Of a stretch of DNA of 46,151 nt, positions 24,908 through 33,410 are shown piece by piece. Source of the DNA: Lachnospiraceae bacterium (GTDB lineage: Bacteria; Bacillota; Clostridia; Lachnospirales; Lachnospiraceae); assembly GCA_017440575.1 (NCBI GenBank), contig JAFSGY010000061.1, forward strand, positions 1-46,151. The letters run 5' to 3'. Numbering within the stretch: the stretch's first letter is position 1; each line of letters begins with the position of its first letter. A program made the translations under genes and the position numbers. Under the pieces are notes generated by a model. That model worked only from the letters and a program-made list of their open reading frames with translations, ran no database searches and was not told the DNA's origin.

Positions 24908-24933
24908 GTTACTGCTCACTCCGTTCCAGTAAC
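24908..24933 (+). repeat. 26-bp hairpin repeat, copy 2
   Basis: GTTACTG (24908-24914) pairs with CAGTAAC (24927-24933) around a 12-base loop containing CACTCCGTTC. It matches 13077-13102 at 24 of 26 positions. Confidence 0.75.
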
Positions 24934-24935
24934 AT

Positions 24936-24977
24936 GCAAAAATCCATCCTAAATTTGCTTTGCAAATGGGTTTTTGC
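24936..24977 (-). terminator. Probable terminator of the GH27 gene
   Basis: GCAAAAATCCAT (24936-24947) pairs with ATGGGTTTTTGC (24966-24977) through one wobble. An inner ATTTGC/GCAAAT hairpin lies at the tip. On the minus strand the 3' arm contains ATTTTTGC, a short U-tract. Confidence 0.5.
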
Positions 24978-25017
24978 TTAATCAAACTACACTTTCTTAC
25001 GCACTTAGCAGTAAATG

Positions 25018-26346
25018 CTAAGCACTGTGTGAACCGTACGAACCTATACTATATACCTTCACACCGTGAGCTGGTACAACTGCGGTAATTCTGCCATCTA
25101 TGGTCTTTGTCTCTGTCTTATCCCAGATTTCATGTAATGTATAAGCAGTCTGTTCGTCCAGCTCCTCTTCTAATTCCTCTAATGTAATGGAAATCGTATC
25201 ATCTGCATCACTCAGATTGAATAAGGCTACATGAAGTTCACCAGTTTTACTGTTCTTATTCTTCCATACAGCCACCTTGTCGTTTCTAACAAGCTGTATT
25301 CCATGACAGTTCTCATCAAGTAACGCAAGTAATTCCTTATTCGTCAAAAGTGATAGTGTCCAGTCATCCATCTTCGTAAGCTCTGCTCCTACCATCAATG
25401 GAGAACGGAACATACACCACAATGTCATCATGGTTCTCTGTTCTTCCTTACTAAATCTACAATCCCACTCACCATGACCAAAGCCTCCACCAAGCTTACC
25501 AAGTGGGAGCATATCACAGTCAGGGAAGCAGCCTTCTCCTACATGATCCTGCCACATCTCACAACGCCAGAACATGTTCTTGAGTAAGTCCCATGTGTCC
25601 CAAAAATCATCGGTAATACGCCACATATTGGCATATTTGCAGTATTGCCATGCTCTGTCAATATGAGCCGGTCCCGGTGAAAGACTTAATACAATCGGTC
25701 TGCCACACTTCATAATCGCCTTATGAAGCATTTCTGTTTCATGCCAACCCGAGAAATTATCTCCACGATACAGCCAGCTGTCACAGATATCATCACACTT
25801 AATAAAATCAACACCCCAGTTCGCATACATTTGAATGATCGAATCATAATATGCCTGACCTGCTTCCATATCACGAACCCCATACATATCCGGGTTCCAT
25901 CCACAAATAGATGACGGATCTGCAATCACATCTGCGGTTACATCCGTACCTAGAATTGGACAATGCTTCTCTGCTGCCTTTCTTGGAATACCTCTCATGA
26001 TATGAATACCAAACTTCAAACCAAGGTTATGTACATATTCCGCCAGTGCCGTGAATCCTGTTCCATCTGCTGAGGATGGAAAACGGCTTGGACTTGGCTG
26101 GAATCTTCCCCATTCATCCATCTGGTCATCACCAAAAGGAATGTATTGATATTTATCTCTCTGTGTTCCTGCATCGTTTGAATACCATTCAATATCCACA
26201 ACGACATATTCCCATCCGTACTCTTTTAAGTTCTTTGCCATATAGTCAGCATTTGCCTTTACCTGTTCCTCGGTAACGGTTGTATCATAGTAATCATAGC
26301 TGTTCCAGCCCATCGGCGGTGTGATGGCGAATTTATTCTTATGCAT
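25018..26346 (-). CDS. GH27 family glycosidase (alpha-galactosidase / beta-L-arabinopyranosidase)
   Basis: The 442-residue cytoplasmic enzyme is a GH27 retaining glycosidase. PPMGWNSYDYY (10-20) opens the barrel, VVVDIEWY (48-55) follows, and the nucleophile is Asp185 in FIKCDDIC. The acid/base is probably Asp247 in MWRITDDFWD. The C-terminal beta domain (about 345-442) includes VAVWKNKNSKTGELHVALFNL. GH27 contains both alpha-galactosidases and beta-L-arabinopyranosidases. The nearby arabinofuranosidase leaves both possible, and sequence alone does not separate them here. AGGAGG lies 8 bases before ATG 26346. It is divergent from an AraC gene across about 128 bp. Confidence 0.88.
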   Translation of the reverse strand: MHKNKFAITPPMGWNSYDYYDTTVTEEQVKANADYMAKNLKEYGWEYVVVDIEWYSNDAGTQRDKYQYIPFGDDQMDEWGRFQPSPSRFPSSADGTGFTALAEYVHNLGLKFGIHIMRGIPRKAAEKHCPILGTDVTADVIADPSSICGWNPDMYGVRDMEAGQAYYDSIIQMYANWGVDFIKCDDICDSWLYRGDNFSGWHETEMLHKAIMKCGRPIVLSLSPGPAHIDRAWQYCKYANMWRITDDFWDTWDLLKNMFWRCEMWQDHVGEGCFPDCDMLPLGKLGGGFGHGEWDCRFSKEEQRTMMTLWCMFRSPLMVGAELTKMDDWTLSLLTNKELLALLDENCHGIQLVRNDKVAVWKNKNSKTGELHVALFNLSDADDTISITLEELEEELDEQTAYTLHEIWDKTETKTIDGRITAVVPAHGVKVYSIGSYGSHSA

Positions 26347-26415
26347 TGCTTTTCCCTCCTAATATCCCTTTATTGTTTAGTCCTTTTTTGATTTTCTATT
26401 TTCTTTCTATCATTT

Positions 26416-26444
26416 ATTGTAGTATGATATATAGGAATAAACAA
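26416..26444 (-). promoter_or_regulatory. Predicted promoter of the GH27 gene
   Basis: On the minus strand TTGTTT (26439-26444) and TACAAT (26416-26421) are 17 bases apart, 70 bases upstream of the GH27 ATG. The weak -35 fits activation by the divergent AraC protein. Confidence 0.5.
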
Positions 26445-26474
26445 GAATATTTCTTTGATACGGAGGGTAATTAT

Positions 26475-27350
26475 TTGATATCGTACCATTTTGGAAATTA
26501 TGGATTTATCAAGCAGGAAAAAATGAAACAACTCCCCATTACGTTGTATGATATGGGAATTGAACACCGATGTATGGAATCCTATTCTTTTGATAACACA
26601 AACCGTCCAGCCTATGATGGCTATCTTTTACAATATACCTTTCAAGGTTATGGCATTTTTGAAGCAGATGGTAATCCTATTCTCATGAAACAGGGCATGG
26701 GCTTTTTCTGCAAAATACCGGAAAATAGCAAATACTATCTTCCCAATTCCCATTATCCTGTCGAATATCAGACAAAGGGCTGGGACTTTTTCTATATTCA
26801 CTTCGATGGCTCCGCTGCTGATGCATTTTATGAAGCCGTCAAGGAAATTAGTGGTTCTGTCTTTTCTTTGGAACCTACCGCGCCACCTATCAGATTGTTT
26901 CTGCGTCTCTTTGAGACCTGTGAGCGCTATGGCACTTTAGACCTGTATGAGGGAAGTGAATTCTTATATCGCTTTTTATCTAGACTTCTTCGGGAATTAG
27001 AAGCTCCTTCACTTGACGAAACAGGACTTGTTCATCAAGCCCGAACTTATATCCGTGAGCACTTCCGTACATTGGAAAGCCTTCGTGAAGTCGCTGATTT
27101 TTGTCAGGTCTCACACGAACACCTCACCCGTCGTTTTAAAAAAGAAACAGGGCAGTCTCCTCTTCAATATCTTACGAAATTGAGAATCGAACATGCCCTG
27201 TTCCTATTATTAAATACAACGGATTCTATCGAAACCATTGCTATATCCTGTGGTTTTCAAAATGGCAACTACTTTGCCAAGGTATTCCGCAAGTTTTTAC
27301 AATGCTCACCGGAAGAATATAGGCGTAGAAATACCGGACAGTCATCCTAG
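26475..27350 (+). CDS. AraC family transcriptional regulator between GH27 and GH127 genes
   Basis: The 291-residue regulator has an N-terminal cupin-like ligand domain (LLQYTFQGYGIFEADGNPILMKQGMGFFCKIPENSKYYLP, about 45-85). The C-terminal AraC DNA-binding domain (about 190-285) includes LREVADFCQVSHEHLTRRFKKETGQSPLQYL and CGFQNGNYFAKVFRKFLQCSPEEYRRR. I chose the TTG at 26475 because GGAGGG (26462-26467) lies 7 bases ahead of it and the protein is then of normal family length. The frame extends upstream only into the GH27 promoter. The 3' end overlaps the convergent GH127 gene by 4 bases. It probably controls GH27, GH127 or both. Confidence 0.85.
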   Translation: MISYHFGNYGFIKQEKMKQLPITLYDMGIEHRCMESYSFDNTNRPAYDGYLLQYTFQGYGIFEADGNPILMKQGMGFFCKIPENSKYYLPNSHYPVEYQTKGWDFFYIHFDGSAADAFYEAVKEISGSVFSLEPTAPPIRLFLRLFETCERYGTLDLYEGSEFLYRFLSRLLRELEAPSLDETGLVHQARTYIREHFRTLESLREVADFCQVSHEHLTRRFKKETGQSPLQYLTKLRIEHALFLLLNTTDSIETIAISCGFQNGNYFAKVFRKFLQCSPEEYRRRNTGQSS

Positions 27351-29422
27351 ATTCTAACCCATACACTCATTTCACCCTCGCCACGGTTATTCCATGCATA
27401 ATATGGTATGAAGGTTAGCTCTGTCTGTGTTTCCTTTATAGGCTTATACTCTACGTATAGGCTTTCCTGAGCTACTGAGCTTTCTTCCTGTCTAAGTCCC
27501 GGAACCTTTAATACTGCCATGGAGTGACCAAGCTCCTCGGTCATTTCTACGGAAACATTCCACTTATCACCAGTCTTAATACGACTCTTATCCACCATGC
27601 AAAGGTGCAAATTCTTGCCGTTATCAGCCTCCTCCATACAGAAGGTAATCGGTCCTCTGGTAAAAGCAACCTTACCAATATCTTCACGTACTCTGGTATC
27701 AGAGGAAAGCATATGTACCTCCATAGGGAAATCTAAGTCGATACTGTCGCCATCCTTCCATGAACCTGTCAGATATACATAGCCATCCTGTATTTTCTGC
27801 TCAACATCAGCACTACAAACAACCTGATATGTATTCTTATTGCACCATCCCGGAATTCTGAATGCTAAGGTACATGCTACTTCATCATCTGCATGAAGCT
27901 CTACCTTTACCTTTCCATCCCATGGCATTTTCGTATCAAGCTTGATATGAAGCTCCTTTTCTCCAACCTTCTTTGTCAAAACACTTCCCATATATAAATG
28001 AGTCCATAAGGTATCTTCCTTTTCGGTATACGCGTAACTTGCAATAGAGCTGACAATTCTTGCAATATTTGGTGGGCAGCATGCACAGCCAAACCACTTC
28101 TGTCTGACAGCCTTTACATGGAACTTCCTATGATCCTTATGACATGCCTCTGGCAGTACTTCCAATGGATTTACATAGAAGAAGCTCTTTCCGTCAAGTG
28201 CCATACCACTTAATACGGTATTATAAAGCGCCTGCTCCATCACATCTGCATACTTGCTGTCAGCCTTAATCTCTAACATTCTGCGAGCAAAGAACGCAAG
28301 TCCGATTGCCGCACAGGTCTCTGAATATGCCGTATCATTTGGCAAATCAAACGGGAATGAGAAAGATTCACCTATGTGAGTGCCACCTATGCCACCAGTC
28401 ACGTAAAGCTTTTCTCTAACCATACTATTCCAAAGGCGCTCACAAGCTGCCAGCATTTCTTCATCCTGCGTCAGCTTTGCTACATCTGCCATACCTGAAT
28501 ACAAATATACCGCACGTACTGAATGTCCTACTGCTTCATCCTGCGCCTGAACCTTCTTGTGAGCCTGATAGTAGCAATAGCTCATTGGATCTGTATCCGT
28601 CTTAAAGGTTCTTCCTTCTGCCTCTGCTCTTCGGGCATCTTCCAATTCAAAATATTTTGGTAAGGTTCCTCTTTGTTCCAAAAAGAAACGGCTAAGCTGC
28701 AAATATTTTTCTTCGCCTGTTACCTGATATAAACGCACCAATGCCATTTCTGCGATTTCATGTCCCGGATAGCCCTTGCACTTTCCTTCCTCTGGTCCAA
28801 AATAATCTGCCACATAGTCTGCAAATCTGCATGCTGCCTTCAACAGCTTATCCTTGCCTGTTGCCTGATAATATGCAACCGCTCCCTCAGTTAAATGACC
28901 AAGGCAATATAACTCATGGTGATCCTTCAGATTCGTAAATGCCTTATCCATGCCATTAATAATATAATAGGTATCCAGATAACCATTATCCAGCTGAGCC
29001 GCACATACAATATCAATGGCTTCATCTGCTGTCTTTTCCAAGTCCGCATCAGGATGCTGTGTCAGTGAATAAGCCACTGCTTCAATCCACTTTGAAAAAT
29101 CTGTATCCTGAAATACAAAACCGAAAAACTTATCGTCGTCAGGATGCGCCGGATCCTCAGGCAACGCCTCAAATCCACGGAAGGTGTAGGTCGGAGCCAC
29201 ATAAGAACTTCCCTTCTGTTGCTTCTCCTTCATCATTCTGCCTGCTACCTTAAAATTATGCATACAATAGCTTGGTGCCGCATCCTTTACTCTGTCATTT
29301 AACGCATCCCACTGATAAGGAATTACCTCCGTACGAACCAGTTCCTGCTCTCTATGCCAGAACTCATCTGTAACCTTAATGTCTTTTAAATCAATTGGAC
29401 TGCTGAAATTATTCTTATCCAT
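27347..29422 (-). CDS. GH127 family beta-L-arabinofuranosidase
   Basis: This 691-residue cytoplasmic enzyme removes beta-linked L-arabinofuranose, for example from arabino-oligosaccharides. The family's unusual zinc-bound cysteine nucleophile site is recognisable: Glu and Cys in YSETCAA (about residue 368) and the Cys cluster in WFGCACCPPNIAR (about 446-450). The second Cys of CCPPN is the expected nucleophile region. An alpha/alpha barrel covers about residues 20-460 and beta-sandwich domains follow. There is no signal peptide. A GGGGG ribosome binding site precedes ATG 29422. It is transcribed toward the AraC gene, overlapping its end by 4 bases, and has its own promoter. Confidence 0.9.
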   Translation of the reverse strand: MDKNNFSSPIDLKDIKVTDEFWHREQELVRTEVIPYQWDALNDRVKDAAPSYCMHNFKVAGRMMKEKQQKGSSYVAPTYTFRGFEALPEDPAHPDDDKFFGFVFQDTDFSKWIEAVAYSLTQHPDADLEKTADEAIDIVCAAQLDNGYLDTYYIINGMDKAFTNLKDHHELYCLGHLTEGAVAYYQATGKDKLLKAACRFADYVADYFGPEEGKCKGYPGHEIAEMALVRLYQVTGEEKYLQLSRFFLEQRGTLPKYFELEDARRAEAEGRTFKTDTDPMSYCYYQAHKKVQAQDEAVGHSVRAVYLYSGMADVAKLTQDEEMLAACERLWNSMVREKLYVTGGIGGTHIGESFSFPFDLPNDTAYSETCAAIGLAFFARRMLEIKADSKYADVMEQALYNTVLSGMALDGKSFFYVNPLEVLPEACHKDHRKFHVKAVRQKWFGCACCPPNIARIVSSIASYAYTEKEDTLWTHLYMGSVLTKKVGEKELHIKLDTKMPWDGKVKVELHADDEVACTLAFRIPGWCNKNTYQVVCSADVEQKIQDGYVYLTGSWKDGDSIDLDFPMEVHMLSSDTRVREDIGKVAFTRGPITFCMEEADNGKNLHLCMVDKSRIKTGDKWNVSVEMTEELGHSMAVLKVPGLRQEESSVAQESLYVEYKPIKETQTELTFIPYYAWNNRGEGEMSVWVRI

Positions 29423-29475
29423 TTGCTTTACCCCCGTAAATCAATTCGTGTCATTTTTATATGTTTTATAAAAAT

Positions 29476-29504
29476 ATTGTATTCCATATCCCTCTTAAAG
29501 TAAA
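29476..29504 (-). promoter_or_regulatory. Predicted promoter of the GH127 gene
   Basis: On the minus strand TTTACT (29499-29504) and TACAAT (29476-29481) are 17 bases apart, ending 54 bases before the GH127 start codon. Confidence 0.5.
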
Positions 29505-29545
29505 TGCTTATAAGATTGATAATGTGTCATAAGGTTAGCATTATA

Positions 29546-31162
29546 TTATTCTTCTCTTATTCGCTTCCTAAGTGGTAATATTTGTTCCGGTGACACAGAC
29601 AATTCATCTACACCCATAGCAAGAAATTCTTTCGTAAGCGTCATATCCGCTGCTAGCTCTCCACAGATTCCAGCCCAGATTCCGGCCTTATGTGCATTCT
29701 CTACTACCATACGAATCATTTTTAATACGGCTGGGTGGTGTGCATCATAGAAGGCATCCAATCTCGAATTCTGCCTGTCTATCGCCAGTGTATATTGTGT
29801 CAGGTCATTTGTTCCAATGCTAAAAAAATCCACTTCCTTTGCCAATTCATCACTTATCATGACTGCTGCCGGAGTCTCAATCATAATTCCTTGCATAATA
29901 TCGTTATAAGCAATCTTCTGGCTATGTAACTCATCCTTTACTTCTTCTACAATCCCCTTAATCTGTCTTACTTCTTCTGCCGACGTAATCATTGGATACA
30001 TAATCGCAATATTTCCATAGACGCTTGCTCGCAAAATAGCTCTAAGCTGAGTCTTAAATATGTCAGGCTGTGTCAGGCAGATTCGTATTGCACGATAACC
30101 AAGAGCCGGATTTTCTTCTGATTCCAGATTAAAATAATCTATCTTTTTATCCGTTCCTATATCAAGTGTTCGTATGATAACCCTTTTCCCAGCCATCGTT
30201 TCTGCCACCGTTTTATAAGCACAGAATTGTTCTTCTTCTGTCGGATGACTCTTACTTTCCATAAATAAAAACTCACTTCGAAACAATCCAATACCCTGAG
30301 CATCATTTTTTAAAACAAGTGGTAAGTCTTTTGGATTACCTATATTTGCATACAGCATAACCTTCCTGCCATCCGGTGTAATATCTTTTTTTCCCTTCAA
30401 ATCAAGCAGTTGCCTTGCCTTTTCTTCTACCTCAGCCTTTTTCTCCTGCATTCTCTGCACCGTTTCTGCATCAGGATCTAAATATAGAATCCCCTCCATA
30501 CCATCAACTATCGCCGTCATTCCGTCCAGCTCTTCCGTAAGCTTTATTTGCGTATTGACCAAAGCTGGTATTCCCATTGTCCTAGCAAGAATTGCTGTAT
30601 GAGAATTTACAGAACCTTGTACCGTCACAAATGCAAGAATCTCATCCTTATCAAACTGTACGGTTTCTGACGGTGCAAGGTCATCTGCTAATAGGATAAC
30701 CGGCTCCTTCACTTCGAACGGCACAGTCGATTGCCCAGTAAGAATAGATAATAATCTCTCAGAAATATCCCTTATATCTGCTACCCTGCCACGCATATAA
30801 TCATCTTTCATAGATGCAAACATATTTGCGAAATAATCTGCAGTTTCATGAATCGCATATTCTACATTCACCCTCTGTGAGGTAATGATATGCTTCACAG
30901 AGTCACTATAATCCACATCCTCCAGCATCATCTGATGTATTTCAAAAATAGCTGCATCCGCTTCTCCAACTTCCTTTAACGCCTTATTATGAAGCTGTTT
31001 TAGCTGTTCCTTCGCAACCTCTACCACATTACCATAGCGTTCCAGTTCTCTCGCAACATCATGAATTGCCATACGTTTAATCTCTTTTTCTTTTTTTGAA
31101 TAAACACGTATTTTCCCCATTGCAATACTATGAAAAATGCTCTTCCCATGACATATCTGCAT
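29546..31162 (-). CDS. ptsI: PTS enzyme I (phosphoenolpyruvate-protein phosphotransferase)
   Basis: The 538-residue cytoplasmic enzyme takes phosphate from phosphoenolpyruvate and passes it to HPr at the head of the sugar phosphotransferase system. The HPr-binding N-terminal helices are followed by the phospho-His domain with GSVNSHTAILARTMGIPA (His188). The C-terminal PEP-binding barrel shows GIGLFRSEFLFME, DIGTDKKIDYF, NPALGYRAIRICL, MYPMITSAEEV, FFSIGTNDLTQY and the catalytic Cys in AGICGELA. ATG 31162 is preferred over the longer frame because GGAGG precedes it and it leaves a 13-base gap after fruK. No HPr or EII sugar component is encoded beside it. It is the second gene of a fruK-ptsI operon. 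Confidence 0.95.
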   Translation of the reverse strand: MQICHGKSIFHSIAMGKIRVYSKKEKEIKRMAIHDVARELERYGNVVEVAKEQLKQLHNKALKEVGEADAAIFEIHQMMLEDVDYSDSVKHIITSQRVNVEYAIHETADYFANMFASMKDDYMRGRVADIRDISERLLSILTGQSTVPFEVKEPVILLADDLAPSETVQFDKDEILAFVTVQGSVNSHTAILARTMGIPALVNTQIKLTEELDGMTAIVDGMEGILYLDPDAETVQRMQEKKAEVEEKARQLLDLKGKKDITPDGRKVMLYANIGNPKDLPLVLKNDAQGIGLFRSEFLFMESKSHPTEEEQFCAYKTVAETMAGKRVIIRTLDIGTDKKIDYFNLESEENPALGYRAIRICLTQPDIFKTQLRAILRASVYGNIAIMYPMITSAEEVRQIKGIVEEVKDELHSQKIAYNDIMQGIMIETPAAVMISDELAKEVDFFSIGTNDLTQYTLAIDRQNSRLDAFYDAHHPAVLKMIRMVVENAHKAGIWAGICGELAADMTLTKEFLAMGVDELSVSPEQILPLRKRIREE

Positions 31163-31175
31163 AGTAGATACCTCC

Positions 31176-32087
31176 TCATTTCTGCCATGTCGCCTGATAT
31201 ACTGCATCTACTTCCTCTTTGGTTGCAAGCTTCTCTGAAAAAGCGCTTGCACTTCCCGTAGCAAGCCCCATTCGAAATGCTTCCTCATAATTGTCGTTTT
31301 TAAGCCATCCTGCTAAAAAACCTGCAACCATGGAATCTCCTGCACCAACTGCATTTATAACCTCACCTTTTGGAGCTTCGCTCATATGAACCTTGCCATT
31401 TTCATCAACCAGAACAGCACCTAATCCTCCCATAGATACCAATACATTCTGCGCTCCCTTCTCCTGAAGCTGCTTTGCATATGGTATGACCTCTTCTCTC
31501 GTTTTTAACGCCACACCAAAGATTTCTCCTAACTCATGATGATTCGGCTTAATTAAGAAAGGATGGTATTTTAACACATTCATCAACAAGTCCTTGGTCG
31601 CATCCACCACTACCCGAATTCCTTTCTGCTCTACCCTTGCCATGATATCCATGTAAATCGAATCCGGCATAGAACTCGGAATACTTCCGGCAAGCACTAA
31701 AAAATCATCCTTTTGCAAGGTTTCGATTCTTGTCATCAGCTCCTCTATTCTTTCACTGGAAATCTCAGGTCCCATACCATTTATTTCCATACCATCTATA
31801 TTTCGTAGCTTTACATTAATTCTGGAAATGCCTTGTTCCAATTTGAGGAATTCTGCCTTGACTCCTTCCTGTTCCATTCGTCTCTGAATCTCATCACCTA
31901 CAAAGCCTGCAAGAAAGCCTAATGCCGTATTGTCAATTCCTAGATTTTTCAATACCAGGGATACATTTATTCCTTTTCCTCCCGGAAGCATTTGTTCATA
32001 AGAGGTTCTGTTTGTTGCTCCCATTTTTAAGTCGTTCACTTCCACGATATAATCTAAGGATGGATTAAAGGTCACAGTATATATCAT
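31176..32087 (-). CDS. fruK: 1-phosphofructokinase (PfkB family)
   Basis: The 303-residue kinase converts fructose 1-phosphate to fructose 1,6-bisphosphate with ATP. PfkB-family signatures are present: NPSLDYIVEV and PGGKGINVSLVLKNLG at the N terminus, SGSIPSSMP-like (VLAGSIPSSMPDSIY) in the middle, IKPNHHELGEIFG, and the catalytic loop VNAVGAGDSMVAGFLAG (as INAVGAGDSM; Asp of GAGD is the base). The alternative tagatose-6-phosphate kinase (LacC) is close in sequence, but pairing with ptsI favours FruK. No fruA transporter or fruR regulator is adjacent. GGAAAGGAAG lies upstream of ATG 32087. Confidence 0.88.
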   Translation of the reverse strand: MIYTVTFNPSLDYIVEVNDLKMGATNRTSYEQMLPGGKGINVSLVLKNLGIDNTALGFLAGFVGDEIQRRMEQEGVKAEFLKLEQGISRINVKLRNIDGMEINGMGPEISSERIEELMTRIETLQKDDFLVLAGSIPSSMPDSIYMDIMARVEQKGIRVVVDATKDLLMNVLKYHPFLIKPNHHELGEIFGVALKTREEVIPYAKQLQEKGAQNVLVSMGGLGAVLVDENGKVHMSEAPKGEVINAVGAGDSMVAGFLAGWLKNDNYEEAFRMGLATGSASAFSEKLATKEEVDAVYQATWQK

Positions 32088-32232
32088 ATATTTTTACTTC
32101 CTTTCCGTATATATTGTATTTTTCTATATGTTCAATTATATTCCTACTACTAATTCTTATTTTTTCATTGTATAGTTACATTCTACCATATTTAATTACA
32201 TTCGTCAGAAAATACTTTGTTCTCTTTCTATA

Positions 32233-32302
32233 TGCAAAGGGACATATTTGCACATTATTCCGTTCTATTTATATTGAATGATTTTTTATTGCATTGTAAG
32301 AT
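32233..32302. promoter_or_regulatory. Intergenic control region fruK / aldo-keto reductase
   Basis: A perfect inverted repeat TGCAAA-N8-TTTGCA (32233-32252) could be an operator shared by the divergent genes. On the plus strand TTGAAT (32274-32279) and TAAGAT (32297-32302) at 17-base spacing form the aldo-keto reductase promoter. On the minus strand TTAAAT-N17-TACAAT is a plausible fruK promoter. Confidence 0.45.
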
Positions 32303-32353
32303 AAATATAGACATGAACAGAAATTGTATTATCAGAAAGGATGGTTTTGACTT

Positions 32354-33352
32354 ATGGAGAGATTTTTTATTGCAGACAAAGACAGATATAGTAAAATGAC
32401 ATACAACCGTTGTGGTAACAGTGGTCTTAAGCTCCCTGCCGTTTCCCTTGGATTATGGCACAATTTTGGAAGCAATGGGAACTATGACAACATGCTTGAT
32501 ATGTGTTTTACCGCCTTCGACCAGGGTATTACCCACTTTGACCTTGCTAATAATTATGGTCCGATTCCTGGTTCAGCAGAGGAAAATTTCGGACGCATTT
32601 TAAAAGATGGACTAGGTAAATACCGTGATGAGCTTGTTATTTCTACCAAAGCCGGTTACGATATGTGGGAGGGTCCTTACGGCAACTGGGGTTCTAAAAA
32701 ATATCTTGTTGCCAGCTTAGACCAAAGCCTACAACGCATGGGACTTGATTATGTAGATATTTTCTATCATCACAGACCTGATCCTGAAACTCCCTTAGAA
32801 GAAACTATGCTCGCCCTGGACTCTATTGTAAAAAGCGGAAAAGCTCTTTACGTTGGTATCTCTAACTATAATAAGGCTCAGACTCAAGCTGCTATAGAAA
32901 TTCTCCGTGATTTGAAAACACCATTTATCATCAACCAGAGAAAATACTCTATGTTTGAGCGTAACATCGAAGAAGATGGTTTAAAATCCTATGCTGCCGA
33001 AAATGGCATCGGTATTATTGCCTTTTGTCCTTTGGCACAGGGACTTCTGACGAACAAATATCTTCATGGAATCCCAGAGGATAGCCGTATCCGTACCGAT
33101 GGTCGTTTCTTAAAGGAAGATGCTCTGTCATCCGAGCGCCTCTCCCAGATTCAGGCATTAAATCAGATAGCAGAGAACCGCGGACAGACCTTAGCACAAA
33201 TGGCTCTTTCATGGGTGCTGCGTGATGGAGAAGTTACTTCCGTATTAATCGGTGCTTCCAGAGCATCACAAATCTTTGAAAATACAAAAATTACAGATGC
33301 AAAGCCGTTCACCACTGATGAATTAGAGGCGATTGAAGCGATATTGAAATGA
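32354..33352 (+). CDS. Aldo-keto reductase (YghZ/AKR14-like)
   Basis: The 332-residue NADPH-dependent oxidoreductase is a TIM-barrel aldo-keto reductase, closest in look to the YghZ/GpR group that reduces glyceraldehyde-3-phosphate or methylglyoxal-type aldehydes. The catalytic tetrad is visible: Asp and Tyr in HFDLANNYGPIPGSAE, Lys in ISTKAGYDMW and His in IFYHHRPD. The cofactor-binding end has LIGASRASQIFENTK. It starts MERFFIADKDRYSKMTYNRCGNSG, with AGAAAGGA upstream of ATG 32354. It is monocistronic with its own terminator. The true substrate is not determinable. Confidence 0.9.
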   Translation: MERFFIADKDRYSKMTYNRCGNSGLKLPAVSLGLWHNFGSNGNYDNMLDMCFTAFDQGITHFDLANNYGPIPGSAEENFGRILKDGLGKYRDELVISTKAGYDMWEGPYGNWGSKKYLVASLDQSLQRMGLDYVDIFYHHRPDPETPLEETMLALDSIVKSGKALYVGISNYNKAQTQAAIEILRDLKTPFIINQRKYSMFERNIEEDGLKSYAAENGIGIIAFCPLAQGLLTNKYLHGIPEDSRIRTDGRFLKEDALSSERLSQIQALNQIAENRGQTLAQMALSWVLRDGEVTSVLIGASRASQIFENTKITDAKPFTTDELEAIEAILK

Positions 33353-33357
33353 TGCGA

Positions 33358-33400
33358 AAGGTCTGATATATGATTCTGTCATACATCAGACCTTCTTTTC
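33358..33400 (+). terminator. Intrinsic terminator of the aldo-keto reductase gene
   Basis: AAGGTCTGAT (33358-33367) pairs perfectly with ATCAGACCTT (33385-33394) with an inner TATGA/TCATA stem, followed by CTTTTC. Confidence 0.85.
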
Positions 33401-33410
33401 TATACAGTAC

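Larger units (their letters stand above)
24585..25017. other. 433-bp intergenic region rich in hairpins
   Basis: The region between the convergent GH31 and GH27 genes has no credible gene. It holds the folded element 24595-24764, the second 26-bp hairpin repeat (24908-24933) and a long terminator-like hairpin (24936-24977). The stretch from about 24765 to 24905 shows nothing I can interpret. Confidence 0.7.
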
